From NCBI GenBank assembly GCA_964523015.1, contig CAZFXN010000005.1, positions 1 to 64,000 on the forward strand: 64,000 nt of DNA, given 5' to 3'. Origin of the DNA: JAWXBT01 sp964523015. Its GTDB lineage: Bacteria > Bdellovibrionota_C > UBA2361 > J135. Positions 35,121 to 43,912 of this stretch are shown here, one piece after another (the first letter of the stretch is position 1; each line of letters begins with the position of its first letter). A program made the translations under genes and the position numbers. Under the pieces are notes generated by a model. The model had not been told where the DNA came from. It did no database searches and saw only the letters and a list, made by a program, of their open reading frames with translations.

Positions 35121-36243
35121 CTAAATTAACGTTACTCCATGATGACTTTGTCTTTGTCCATAGAGCTTCAAACGTACCGCCCTTGATACACGATCGAATA
35201 TCAGCCATCAAGTCGAGATAATGCTTTAGGTTATGAATAGTTAGGAGCACTGGGCCTAACATCTCACCTACTTTAAAGAGATGATGAATGTAGGCAAGGC
35301 TGTAATTTCTACAAGCAAGGCAGCTACAACTTGAGTCTATAGGCTCATTAACGTCAGCATACCTAGCATTTTTAACATTTATGTAAGGATCAGGGCCTGT
35401 TATAAATCCTCGACCAAAACGGCCTGAGCGGCTCGGCATCACACAATCAAACAGATCAATACCGTGTTTTACTGCTTCAACTATATCCATAGGAGTACCT
35501 ACTCCCATCAGATACCTTATTTTATGAGCTGGGAGCTGTTGCGGATGATAGCTAAGGACATCATACATTTTTCCTTTCTCTTCTCCGACACTGAGCCCTC
35601 CGATGGCCATCCCATCAAAATCAATTGAGCCTAATTCCTCAGCTGCTTGAGATCTCAGATCTTTAAAACAGATCCCTTGAGTAATACCAAAGATAGAGGT
35701 GTTTGGATTCTTTCGTGCGGCAAGAGATCGTTTAGCCCAGCGAATCGTCATCTCTAATGATTTTTTAGCTTCTTCATGTGTATAGGTTGATGGTGGACAC
35801 TCATCTAAAACCATTGCAATATCTACACCGAGTTCCTCTTGGATTCCAATTGAACGCTCTGGAGTTAGAAACATCTTTGCGCCATCAATATGTGATCGAA
35901 ATTCAACCCCTTCCTCTGTTAATTTTCTTATCCCTGACAAACTAAAAACTTGGAAACCGCCACTATCACTTAGAATTGGTCCCTTCCATCCTGCAAATTT
36001 GTGAATACCGCCTAGAGATTGTATCCGCTCTGAAGTTGGTCTAAGCCAGAGGTGGTAAGTGTTGACAAGCATTATCTGAGTTCCGATCTCAGATAATCTC
36101 TCACAATCAACACCTTTGACACTCGCCTTTGTTCCAACCGGCATAAAATTTGGAGTATCAAAAGTGCCATGAGTAGTCGTGTAAGTCCCTAGGCGCGAAA
36201 GACCATCCGTTTTATGAATTTTAAATTTTGATTCAGTAGTCAT
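35101..36243 (-). CDS. tgt: tRNA-guanine transglycosylase
   Basis: A 380-aa bacterial TGT that swaps G34 for preQ1 in tRNAs with GUN anticodons. It has LSDSGGFQVFSLS with the catalytic Asp, EFRSHIDGAK, MGVGTPMDIVEAVKHGIDLFDCVMPSRSGR and the zinc site CSCLACRNYS with a later His. Full length. Next to queA, so two consecutive queuosine steps are encoded together, upstream of yajC-secD-secF. Confidence 0.98.
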   Translation of the reverse strand: MTTESKFKIHKTDGLSRLGTYTTTHGTFDTPNFMPVGTKASVKGVDCERLSEIGTQIMLVNTYHLWLRPTSERIQSLGGIHKFAGWKGPILSDSGGFQVFSLSGIRKLTEEGVEFRSHIDGAKMFLTPERSIGIQEELGVDIAMVLDECPPSTYTHEEAKKSLEMTIRWAKRSLAARKNPNTSIFGITQGICFKDLRSQAAEELGSIDFDGMAIGGLSVGEEKGKMYDVLSYHPQQLPAHKIRYLMGVGTPMDIVEAVKHGIDLFDCVMPSRSGRFGRGFITGPDPYINVKNARYADVNEPIDSSCSCLACRNYSLAYIHHLFKVGEMLGPVLLTIHNLKHYLDLMADIRSCIKGGTFEALWTKTKSSWSNVNLGALNQE

Positions 36244-36266
36244 ATATTATAAAGAAATCAGGCTTT

Positions 36267-37370
36267 TTAGAGTATTACCATCCCATCACCATAACTTAGA
36301 AATCGATAGTCATTACTAAGAGCATGGTTGTAGGATTCGTAAAGCAACTCTCCCCCCATTAATGCCTCAACTAAGAGAAGATGTGTAGTGCCTGGCTGGT
36401 GAAAGTTTGTAACGACAACATCACAGGCTTTAAAAATAAACCCTGGCTTAATAAAGAGATCTGTTCTTTGAGCAGTATCAGGATCCTCTGTGAGGAAAAG
36501 AGTCTCAAGCGCTCTAACTACTGAGGTCCCAACTGCGATAATCCTGCCTCCCTGTTTTCCTCCCTGTTTTCCCCCCTGTTTTTTCTTATCTATGATCTTT
36601 GCTTTTAGATCCTGATTATAAGTAACTCTTTCAGCAGAAGGTGGAGTGATATTGTTTCCTTTAGGATCTTCAGTCGGATCAAAGATCTGAAGAAAACTTG
36701 CTGGGCCTAAATGGAGTGTTACATGCTCAACGCTAATTCCTTTATCTTTGATGGATTTAAGGACAGTCGAAGTAAAGTGTAAACTTGCTGTTGGAGCAGC
36801 AATTGATCCGTCGACTTCTCCGAACGGCGTCTGATAATCTTTAATATCAGTGCTATCTGAAAGCCCCTCTCGTATATAAGGAGGAATCGGCATAATACCG
36901 GCCTTTTGTAAGGCAGAGGAGATCTTCTCTGGTGGATTTTTAGTTGAACTAAACTTAATCTTTATCTCTTGAGCCTTAGTTCTCTCTATTACTTCGGCCA
37001 TTAAATCATTTGGGAATTTTACTATTTTTTTAGTGTTGTTTGCTGGCTCTAACTTTCGCATCGGTTTTCCAAGAGCAAGCCAACTCTCTTGCTCAGGATC
37101 TAGAGGCTCTGTTAAGAGGATTTCTACCTTAGCACCAGTTTTACCATCTGTACCTAAAAGCTCCCCTAAAAATCTAGCTGGGATAACTTTTGAATTATTA
37201 AAGACTATTAGATCGTTCGGTTGAAAAAATTCAGCGATCTCTAAAAAGGAGGAATCTTTTATCTTTTTTGTATTCCGATCTACGACTAAGAGCTTAGCCG
37301 CATGGTACGGATAGACCGGTCGCTGAGCGATCCGGTCTATCGGCAAATCGTAAATGAAAGGTTGGATCAA
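36267..37370 (-). CDS. queA: S-adenosylmethionine:tRNA ribosyltransferase-isomerase
   Basis: A 367-aa QueA that turns preQ1-tRNA into epoxyqueuosine-tRNA. Signatures are YDLPIDRIAQRPVYPYHAAKLL, IVFNNSKVIPARFLG, GSIAAPTASLHFT, ITLHLGPASF-type residues and the C-terminal TNFHQPGTTHLLLVEALMGG ... YRFLSYGDGMVI. An unusual insertion of KQGG repeats, from a 12-bp tandem array at 36547-36582, sits before GRIIAVGTSVVRALE. The start overlaps the slipin stop by 4 nt. Confidence 0.97.
   Translation of the reverse strand: MIQPFIYDLPIDRIAQRPVYPYHAAKLLVVDRNTKKIKDSSFLEIAEFFQPNDLIVFNNSKVIPARFLGELLGTDGKTGAKVEILLTEPLDPEQESWLALGKPMRKLEPANNTKKIVKFPNDLMAEVIERTKAQEIKIKFSSTKNPPEKISSALQKAGIMPIPPYIREGLSDSTDIKDYQTPFGEVDGSIAAPTASLHFTSTVLKSIKDKGISVEHVTLHLGPASFLQIFDPTEDPKGNNITPPSAERVTYNQDLKAKIIDKKKQGGKQGGKQGGRIIAVGTSVVRALETLFLTEDPDTAQRTDLFIKPGFIFKACDVVVTNFHQPGTTHLLLVEALMGGELLYESYNHALSNDYRFLSYGDGMVIL
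36547..36582. repeat. 12-bp tandem array in queA (three units)
   Basis: CCTCCCTGTTTT at 36547-36558 and 36559-36570, with a third unit (one change) to 36582. On the coding strand it encodes three KQGG units. Confidence 0.92.
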
Positions 37371-38110
37371 TTCTTAGGAACTTTCTTAAATGCATCCATA
37401 ATATCTATTGGAAGCGGAAATACGATTGTTGAATTATGCTCAGTTGCAATTGCTCTTAGCGTATCAAGATATCTTAACTGAAGTGCAATTGGCTCTTGGG
37501 CCATAATATCAGCGGCCTCTTTGAGCTTGCCAGCAGCCTGTGCTTCACCCTCTGCTTGAATAACTTTAGCACGACGATCTCGCTCTGCTTCAGCTTGCTT
37601 GGCCATGGCACGTTGCATCTCTTGAGGTAGATCGATGTGCTTGATCTCAACTAGTGATACCTTAATGCCCCACGGATGAGTTTGATTATCTAAGATATCC
37701 TGAATCCTCATGTTAAGCTCCTCTCGCTTTTGTAGGAGATCATCAAGAGCGGCTTCACCGCAAACACTTCTTAGTGTTGTTTGAGCAAGCTGACTTGTTG
37801 CATAAAGATAGTTCTCAACTTGCACAACTGCTTTTGACGGATCAATTACTCTAAAATAGAGAACTGCATTCACTTTAATTGAGATGTTATCCTGAGTAAT
37901 AACGTCCTGAGTTGGAATATCCATCGTGATGGTACGTTGATCAATTCGAACGATTTTATCTACCATCGGTATGATAAAAATAAGGCCGGGTCCTTTTAGA
38001 TCTCTCAAACGACCAAGTCTAAAGATAACTCCTCGTTCATATTCCTGAAGAATATGAATACCCATTTTTAAAATAACTAGGGCAATAACTACTATCGGTA
38101 AAAATCCCAT
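37367..38110 (-). CDS. Slipin / stomatin-like SPFH protein
   Basis: A 247-aa prohibitin-homology protein. An N-terminal hydrophobic anchor is followed by the SPFH domain: YERGVIFRLGRLRDLKGPGLIFIIP, DIPTQDVITQDNISIKVNAVLYFRV and CGEAALDDLLQKREELN. An alanine-rich coiled coil (MQRAMAKQAEAERDRRAKVIQAEGEAQAAGKL) ends the protein. These form membrane microdomain oligomers. It lies 37 nt downstream of nfeD on the same strand, the standard slipin-NfeD partnership. Confidence 0.95.
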   Translation of the reverse strand: MGFLPIVVIALVILKMGIHILQEYERGVIFRLGRLRDLKGPGLIFIIPMVDKIVRIDQRTITMDIPTQDVITQDNISIKVNAVLYFRVIDPSKAVVQVENYLYATSQLAQTTLRSVCGEAALDDLLQKREELNMRIQDILDNQTHPWGIKVSLVEIKHIDLPQEMQRAMAKQAEAERDRRAKVIQAEGEAQAAGKLKEAADIMAQEPIALQLRYLDTLRAIATEHNSTIVFPLPIDIMDAFKKVPKN

Positions 38111-38147
38111 AATTTTTTCTCCTTACATTTTGTTTGAAACTTTCTGA

Positions 38148-39458
38148 TTAATTTATTTTTTCCACTTCTAAAATCAACCCTGGGTGCATAGAGACTACCC
38201 TTATTTGTGATCCTTTTTCAATTATTCCCTTTACACAGGTGGCTCTCCAGTATTCTCCATTTACAAAGACACGTCCAGTTGAGGAAACATTGTTAGATGC
38301 CTTTCCTAAAAGACCAACTAGTCCCTCTTTACCTGTAGTGACTTTTCGTTTCTGTGCACGAACTACTGCAAAGACAACAAACAATAAAAGCCCGCCAACT
38401 GCAATGGCTGTTGATAATATAAGGGTAAGATTAACGCTTATGCCTGGTATCTGAGCCACATCAATCAAATAAATCGATCCAAGAACTATTGCAATAAGTC
38501 CCCCTATTCCCAAAATACCACTTGGAATAAACATCTCCATGCCGATTAAAAGTGATCCGACGGCCAAAAGCATTGCCCCTCCAATATTAATTGGAATTAT
38601 TTGATAAGAGGCCAGTGCTAAAATTAAACAGATTACTCCAACGACACCTGGAAGGATTGCACCAGGATTGTAAAGTTCAATTGAAAGACCGGTAGTTGCA
38701 GCTAACCATAAAAGTTGTACAACGTTAGGATCGGCCAATGTGTTAATGATGCTCTGCTTAAGAGAGATGTCATAATTTATACGCGGCAAAAGAGATAGAT
38801 CAGAAAGCTCAACTATCTTATCCCCTATTTTTACTTTCTTCCCTTTTACTTTTTTAAGTAGCTCATCGATATCTTTGGCGACAAAATCTACAACTCCTTC
38901 TTTGAGAGCTTCCACTTCAGTAATGGAGGCACTCTCTTTAACAGATTTTTCTGCCCAACTGGCATTTCGGTTACGTTGCTCAGAGATCGCTTTTACCATA
39001 GCGACTGTCATGTTCTCCGCCTTAGAGCGCATATCACTCTCAATATTCTTTCCATCTCCTGCAACTGGGTGGGCTGCTCCTATAGTTGTACCGGGAGCCA
39101 TTGCTGCGATATGACCAGCCATTGTAATAAAAACACCAGCCGAAGTAGCAGTAGCACCACTTGGTCCAACATAGATAAAGATCGGCACAGGCGAATCAAA
39201 CATCTTCTTGACCATGTCCTGAGATGTTTGAAGCATGCCCCCTGGTGTATCTAAAGTTATTACGATCGCTTTTGCTCCAGTTTTTGAAGCTTCATTAATT
39301 ATGGAATTTAGATACTCAGATGTTCCTGGAAATATCCCCATCTGCATATTTGCTATCGCGACGTGATCGGCTGCGGAGACTTCAGTGACAAAGACTTGGC
39401 TTACAAGGACCAGTATCACTATAGTTTTAGATAGGAGTATTTTTAAATATTTTGACAT
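38148..39458 (-). CDS. NfeD-family membrane serine protease (ClpP-like domain)
   Basis: A 436-aa long-form NfeD (NfeD1b). A signal peptide (about 1-30) is followed by a ClpP-class domain with ITLDTPGGML and the nucleophile Ser106 in ATSAGVFITMA. A candidate general-base Lys lies in WAEKSVKES. A C-terminal block of membrane helices and an OB-fold (GEYWRATCVKGIIEKGSQIRVV) complete it. Homologues cleave stomatin-like proteins, and the substrate candidate is the adjacent slipin. Confidence 0.95.
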   Translation of the reverse strand: MSKYLKILLSKTIVILVLVSQVFVTEVSAADHVAIANMQMGIFPGTSEYLNSIINEASKTGAKAIVITLDTPGGMLQTSQDMVKKMFDSPVPIFIYVGPSGATATSAGVFITMAGHIAAMAPGTTIGAAHPVAGDGKNIESDMRSKAENMTVAMVKAISEQRNRNASWAEKSVKESASITEVEALKEGVVDFVAKDIDELLKKVKGKKVKIGDKIVELSDLSLLPRINYDISLKQSIINTLADPNVVQLLWLAATTGLSIELYNPGAILPGVVGVICLILALASYQIIPINIGGAMLLAVGSLLIGMEMFIPSGILGIGGLIAIVLGSIYLIDVAQIPGISVNLTLILSTAIAVGGLLLFVVFAVVRAQKRKVTTGKEGLVGLLGKASNNVSSTGRVFVNGEYWRATCVKGIIEKGSQIRVVSMHPGLILEVEKIN

Positions 39459-39479
39459 TTGCTTTGATGCTCACATTAA

Positions 39480-40001
39480 TTAAAAAATTAATACAAATGG
39501 GAGGATTTTTTGTAATTGCTCCCAATAGGTTTTCTTTAGCGTCGGATCTTTACAAACCTCATCAGGAGAAAGCGTATGAAGACAATCTTTGCCGTACAGA
39601 TTAAATATCTTTCCCTGCCTTTCTTCCTGCCTTTCTTCCTGCCTTTCTTCTTGCTGGACCATTACACCATTAAGAGTTTCTGACAGGGTCTCCATTTTTA
39701 TATCACCGAATAAAATTACTGAGCGGATATCATTGCCGGAGATTATATCTTTAAGGTCTTTTGATGACATTTCATCGATAAATCGCACTTCATATTGTCC
39801 GCTCTTTAGTTTCAACCCTTTTTGCAGTGCTGCGTTTAAGAGCTCTTGGCCCTTCTCTGTTAATTTTGGTCCAAGTATTAAAATAGAAATGGAGTTAACT
39901 CTTTCACTAACAGCAACTACCTCATCTATCAACCGCTGTGGTATCCCATAAGGATAGAGATCCTTTACTGACTCAAGATAATTTATAAGGCTGTGTGTCA
40001 C
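39480..40001 (-). CDS. Hypothetical protein, degenerate uracil-DNA glycosylase-like
   Basis: A 173-aa protein. Its N-terminal helix, the ILILGPKLTEKGQELLNAAL segment and the C-terminal LHTLSPDEVCKDPTLKKTYW-EQLQKIL segment line up, by eye, with family 4 uracil-DNA glycosylases (GEAPG loop, then HPSYLLRNP...K..WEDL). The active-site GEAPG/PFVG loop and its Fe-S cysteine pattern are missing, so activity is unlikely. Three QEER units encoded by a 12-bp array interrupt the middle. Position between coaBC and nfeD is where I would expect a UDG gene in some deltaproteobacterial genomes (recollection, not verified). Confidence 0.55.
   Translation of the reverse strand: MTHSLINYLESVKDLYPYGIPQRLIDEVVAVSERVNSISILILGPKLTEKGQELLNAALQKGLKLKSGQYEVRFIDEMSSKDLKDIISGNDIRSVILFGDIKMETLSETLNGVMVQQEERQEERQEERQGKIFNLYGKDCLHTLSPDEVCKDPTLKKTYWEQLQKILPFVLIF
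39618..39653. repeat. 12-bp tandem array in the UDG-like gene (three units)
   Basis: CCTTTCTTCCTG at 39618-39629 and 39630-39641, with a third unit (one change) to 39653. Encodes QEER repeats on the minus strand. Confidence 0.92.
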
Positions 40002-40006
40002 TAAAT

Positions 40007-41218
40007 TTAAAATTTAAGAATTACATCTAATATTTTGTTTGCTACTCGACTCTTATAAGTAGTAGCAACTTCATTTTCATGACCAGTTCGGCTTATAATC
40101 CAAACCCTATTAGTATCAAGCTCTAAAGCTTCATGAGCAAAATTTCCAACTATAATATCGGCTTTTTTGCGCTCAAGTTTGCTTCGTGCATCTGCAATTA
40201 AATCTTCAATCTCTCCAGTTTCAACGGCAAAACCAACTAGTACTGGCTTGTCTCCACTTCGCTTTTTCCCAAGCTCAGCTAAGATATCCGTATTCTCAAC
40301 TAATTTAATTGCTGAACCGATATCACTTTTTTTAAGTTTCTCTGAGGAAGTCTCTTTTGGCCTAAAGTCACTAACAGCTGCAGCCATAATAATTATATCA
40401 GGTTTATCATCCCCCTTATAGGCAAGCCTCATTACTGTTTCATGCATCTCATCAGCAGAGGTAACACTATGACATTTTACTGCCGAAGGGAGTCGTGAAT
40501 TAATTGGACCATGGACTAAAGTTACCTCAGCACCACGACGAAATGCTTCACGAGCTAGGGAGACTCCCATCTTCCCGGATGAGCGGTTTGAGATAAAGCG
40601 TACCGGATCGATCGCTTCTCGTGTTGCACCAGTTGTAATAAGAATTTTTTTGCCGTTAAAATCATGATCTGAGAGGGAGCGACGTACAAAGTTAAAGATC
40701 TCCCATGGATCAGCTAGACGACCTGAGCCTTCCCAACCACAGGCAAGCGCACCTTCTTCAGGATCTACGAAATAAATACCACGTGCTTTTAGTTTCTCAA
40801 CATTTTCTAAGGTAACAGTATTAGTCCACATGTTTACATTCATTGCTGGACAGACAAGAATGCTTGCCTTAGTGGCAAGAGCAACTGTCGAGACTGGACA
40901 TTCTGCAAACCCGTAAGCAAGTCGGGCAATAATATTTGCAGTCGCAGGAGCAACTACAAATGTATCGGCCCAGTCAGCTAGTTGAATGTGGCCAATTTGG
41001 CTATCGTCCCCTGCGTCAAAAACATCTGTAAGAACTGGGGAACCGGTAATCGCCTCCATTAAGCCTGGGCTAATAAATTCGCAAGCTGATTCAGTCATAA
41101 CACATCTGACTTCATAGCCACGCTGAATTAGAAGACGAGCTAACTCTGCGCTCTTATAAGCTGCGACAGACCCGGTAATCCCGAGTACTACCTTTCGTCG
41201 CTCTTTCATTTCACTCAT
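40007..41218 (-). CDS. coaBC: Bifunctional CoaBC (PPC synthetase / PPC decarboxylase)
   Basis: A 403-aa CoaBC catalysing two steps from 4'-phosphopantothenate to 4'-phosphopantetheine in CoA synthesis. The flavin decarboxylase half has GITGSVAAYKSAELARLL, the catalytic His in QIGHIQLADWAD and CPAMNVNMW. The synthetase half starts KILITTGATREAIDPVRFISNRSSGKMG and contains the AAVSDFRP-type loop. Full length. Confidence 0.97.
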   Translation of the reverse strand: MSEMKERRKVVLGITGSVAAYKSAELARLLIQRGYEVRCVMTESACEFISPGLMEAITGSPVLTDVFDAGDDSQIGHIQLADWADTFVVAPATANIIARLAYGFAECPVSTVALATKASILVCPAMNVNMWTNTVTLENVEKLKARGIYFVDPEEGALACGWEGSGRLADPWEIFNFVRRSLSDHDFNGKKILITTGATREAIDPVRFISNRSSGKMGVSLAREAFRRGAEVTLVHGPINSRLPSAVKCHSVTSADEMHETVMRLAYKGDDKPDIIIMAAAVSDFRPKETSSEKLKKSDIGSAIKLVENTDILAELGKKRSGDKPVLVGFAVETGEIEDLIADARSKLERKKADIIVGNFAHEALELDTNRVWIISRTGHENEVATTYKSRVANKILDVILKF

Positions 41219-41264
41219 TATTTAGACTCCTTATTCTTACTCTCAATCTTCTCTGAATTATTCT

Positions 41265-41903
41265 CTAACTAAAAAACGGATTTGTTTCTTGCTCGATTTT
41301 AATTGTTGTATCCTCACCGTGGCCAGATAAAACTTTGGTGTCCCCTGGCAAAGTAAAAAGCTGAGTTCTAACTGAATCAAGCAATGTTTTATGATCTCCT
41401 CCAGGAAGATCAGTGCGCCCGATTGATCCAGCAAATAGCACATCCCCGGCTAATACTATTTTATTGTCAGCGTTATAGAAAGAAAGATGTCCAGGAGAAT
41501 GGCCTGGGGTAAACAGTGCCTTAAATTCATATGGGCCAATCTGTAGGATATCCCCACCATCTATATACTTGTCAGGCTCAGGGCAGTTTTTCATGGTTCC
41601 AGGTTCTATTCCGTAGTAGGAGCAGATCTCTCTAACATGGGATCGCATCTCCGCCTCCCCCTTGTGCCCGTAAAGTATTGCCCCCGTTCTATCTTTTAAG
41701 TCCTGCACACCACCGCAATGATCCACATGGGAATGCGTCAACCATATCTGTTCAAGGTTCCAGGTTCTTTTTTCAAGAGCGGATACTATTTTTTCAATAT
41801 CTCCACCAGGGTCCACAACAACAGCTTTTTTGGTTCCAGGTTCCCCTAAAATCCTGCAATTCTGAGCAAAGCCAGTTACTTCTATCTTTTCAATATAAAT
41901 CAT
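41265..41903 (-). CDS. MBL-fold hydrolase (glyoxalase II-like)
   Basis: A 212-aa YcbL/GloB-like metallo-hydrolase: VVVDPGGDIE, the THSHVDHCGG zinc motif (residues 56-65), FTPGHSPGHLSF, FAGSIGRTDLPGG and VLSGHGEDTTI. It is shorter than true glyoxalase II and lacks its C-terminal glutathione domain, so the physiological thioester is unknown. The gene holds three copies of GAACCTGGAACC (coding strand), closely related to the dispersed repeat of this half of the window. Two are read as EPGT in frame, and one is read in a different frame as KRTWNL. Confidence 0.9.
   Translation of the reverse strand: MIYIEKIEVTGFAQNCRILGEPGTKKAVVVDPGGDIEKIVSALEKRTWNLEQIWLTHSHVDHCGGVQDLKDRTGAILYGHKGEAEMRSHVREICSYYGIEPGTMKNCPEPDKYIDGGDILQIGPYEFKALFTPGHSPGHLSFYNADNKIVLAGDVLFAGSIGRTDLPGGDHKTLLDSVRTQLFTLPGDTKVLSGHGEDTTIKIEQETNPFFS
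41595..41606. repeat. Intragenic variant of dispersed repeat (copy a)
   Basis: GGTTCCAGGTTC, one base off the GGTACCAGGTTC core; read as EPGT in the MBL-fold hydrolase. Flanks do not match the A/T-rich ends of the intergenic copies, so it may be coincidental. Confidence 0.5.
41755..41776. repeat. Intragenic copy of dispersed repeat (copy b)
   Basis: The core GGTTCCAGGTTC at 41756-41767 has the same A-side and T-run flanks as the intergenic family: AAGGTTCCAGGTTCTTTTTT differs from the consensus at one base. It is translated as KRTWNL just before the zinc motif of the hydrolase, without changing domain length. Confidence 0.8.
41832..41843. repeat. Intragenic variant of dispersed repeat (copy c)
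   Basis: GGTTCCAGGTTC again, preceded by a T-run; read as EPGT near the N-terminus of the hydrolase. Confidence 0.5.
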
Positions 41904-42207
41904 AAAAATATCAACTACATACCATTACAAAAAGAATGCACCATAAAAAAGGTACCAGGTTCTTTTTTCAGCGGTTCCTTTTTCAGCGACATTATTCCAC
42001 AGAGTTCATGCCTAGGGCTATAACTATAAGTCTATATGTACCTTGGCCTAAATTTTGAATCATGAATCTTATTCATCGAATTGGTCTTCTAATAGGGTGA
42101 AGTTTGTTAATTGCAGAAAATAAGTATCTTCAATTAGTTAGCAAGCTTAACAGAACATCGTTCTGCCAACTAAGAGATCTGCTTAGATCCTAAACTAATG
42201 ACTGTTT
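41904..42207. promoter_or_regulatory. Divergent intergenic region with hairpin CAGAAC-ATC-GTTCTG
   Basis: 304 nt between the MBL-fold gene (minus) and an HDOD gene (plus). It holds a dispersed repeat copy (41945-41968) with a duplicated TTTTTCAGCG after it. A perfect 6-bp inverted repeat, CAGAACATCGTTCTG, lies at 42151-42165, 43 nt before the HDOD start, and could be an operator. No gene seen. Confidence 0.45.
41945..41968 (+). repeat. Dispersed GGTACCAGGTTC repeat, copy 1
   Basis: AAAAAA, then GGTACCAGGTTC (41951-41962), then TTTTTT. Closest to the family consensus. Intergenic, between divergent genes. Confidence 0.93.
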
Positions 42208-43668
42208 ATGCAACATACAGAGATCTCAACCTCAGTTGATAACGCCGCAGATCACGTGTCTAAAGCATGGTACCCTATTAATAAGGATCTCCTTGATGAA
42301 ATTCGCTCTGCTCTTAAAGAGGGACGGTATGATGGGCGGATTGACCCGCTAGTTCAGGATCTTAAAGCTGATGCCTCACTATACCTTTTATGCCTAAAAA
42401 AATTATCCTCTCTTATTGATCAAGCTAAAGCTGAAAATGGCAACTTAACCCCTCCAAAAGTTTTCCGACAAGTTGGATTTGGTGCCTGTCAGGAGGTGTT
42501 ACTTTCCGATCTCGATAAAGATATTCCACATCGTTTTGAAAATATTAGCGAGCTTCAGGCTGCACGGGTTAAGGAATGCGTTGTCAGTGCTAGTGCCTCT
42601 GAGATACTTGCTCAAGATTCCGCGATCGATCCAGAGCTTGGCTTCTCATGTGCTTTACTTCGTCAACTAGGTATGACTCTAATCGCCTGGAACTATCCAC
42701 ATGTATACTCTCGTGCTCTTCAGGGATTAACTCCTGAAAGTAATGATTTGGATCTAGCTATTCAGAAAATTCTAGGATTCTCACCATCTATGCTTGCTAC
42801 ATCAGTTGCAAAAAGATGGGGGCTTTCGCCAATGATTTGTAAAGTAATTGGTGAAGAATCAATTGCTAAAACAGAAGCTCCGATCGATCAAGAGAACCTA
42901 GCTGTCTCTATAACACTAGAAAAGCTCTGTAAAATAGGTGAGGCATTGGCTAGAGCTAACGATCCTGAACATTATCCTTCGGCTATGTCTGATTGGGAAA
43001 ATGCAGAGAGCGCCATCAAAACTATTCTTGGGCCCAATGGCATTATGACCATACAAGCAAAAGTCGAAGAGAACCTTCGCGCTTATGCTAAAAGATCTCC
43101 TGAGTCATTTATCATCAAGATCACAAATGACTTTAAGGATAAAATTGAAAACTCTAATTTTGCTAAAAAATTACTAGAAGAAAATAAGTATGTGGAACTT
43201 TGTCCGCCATTATTAAAATTGCAGATTAAAGAACTCTACTCTTCTTTTTCACCACATGAAATTTCGCGCAATAGCATACAAAAATTGACTAAGGACATTA
43301 TTCCCTGTGCTGGATTTGATCGTGGCTGTGTTTTTATGCTTGAACCCGCAACTATGAGCCTTGTTCCTCTATTAAAATTTGGTGGATTACCAGAAAATCG
43401 AACCGCAACTGTGAAAGTCTCTGCAATGAATCTCGATTCAAATCCTGTAGCAACAGCATTTCGTTGCAACTCTCCAATTAAGCAGATTGAAACGCTTCCT
43501 GATGGGACTCAGGCCATAACACTTTCCGGGGTTCTTGGTGTATCTCAAAAAGTTGGAGTGCTATATTTAGAAGTATCTGAGCGTTTAAAGTCGAAAACTA
43601 AAGCGGATCCAGAGTTATATTTTAAGGCCATTAAGCAGTGTTTGAGCCACTGTCTTAGCCTAAGATAG
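42208..43668 (+). CDS. HDOD-domain protein
   Basis: A 486-aa protein. Residues about 100-235 form an HDOD (HD-related output) domain: CVVSASASEILAQ, DPELGFSCALLRQLGMTLIAWNYP, then CKVIGEES. The catalytic HD pair of true phosphohydrolases is not evident, as usual in HDOD. Residues about 330-485 (CAGFDRGCVFMLEP ... GVLYLEVSERL) resemble a GAF-type sensor module. Such proteins work in signalling, often in motile bacteria. The start ATG at 42208 has only a weak ribosome-binding site. Confidence 0.8.
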   Translation: MQHTEISTSVDNAADHVSKAWYPINKDLLDEIRSALKEGRYDGRIDPLVQDLKADASLYLLCLKKLSSLIDQAKAENGNLTPPKVFRQVGFGACQEVLLSDLDKDIPHRFENISELQAARVKECVVSASASEILAQDSAIDPELGFSCALLRQLGMTLIAWNYPHVYSRALQGLTPESNDLDLAIQKILGFSPSMLATSVAKRWGLSPMICKVIGEESIAKTEAPIDQENLAVSITLEKLCKIGEALARANDPEHYPSAMSDWENAESAIKTILGPNGIMTIQAKVEENLRAYAKRSPESFIIKITNDFKDKIENSNFAKKLLEENKYVELCPPLLKLQIKELYSSFSPHEISRNSIQKLTKDIIPCAGFDRGCVFMLEPATMSLVPLLKFGGLPENRTATVKVSAMNLDSNPVATAFRCNSPIKQIETLPDGTQAITLSGVLGVSQKVGVLYLEVSERLKSKTKADPELYFKAIKQCLSHCLSLR

Positions 43669-43713
43669 ATATTCCCCTATCCCTAGATAACCCCCTGAAA
43701 TTCCATATTTTTT

Positions 43714-43731
43714 AAGGTACCAGGTTCTTTT
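43714..43731 (+). repeat. Dispersed GGTACCAGGTTC repeat, copy 2
   Basis: AAGGTACCAGGTTCTTTT, 45 nt after the HDOD stop, in the 244-nt spacer before the beta-helix gene. The rest of the spacer is AT-rich with no clear feature. Confidence 0.92.
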
Positions 43732-43912
43732 AAATTATACATAACTATATGAAATTATTATGAATAAAAGAAAAACTGAAGCAAAATCTTTTTTTCCTCG
43801 ATCAGTGTTAGACAGGCCAATCTCTACATCACATCTATCCACAGATCTGCCATAATATTATTGTAGGCTTTAAATTGCTTACAGGTTATTTATTGTTTTA
43901 TATGGCTTTTCT

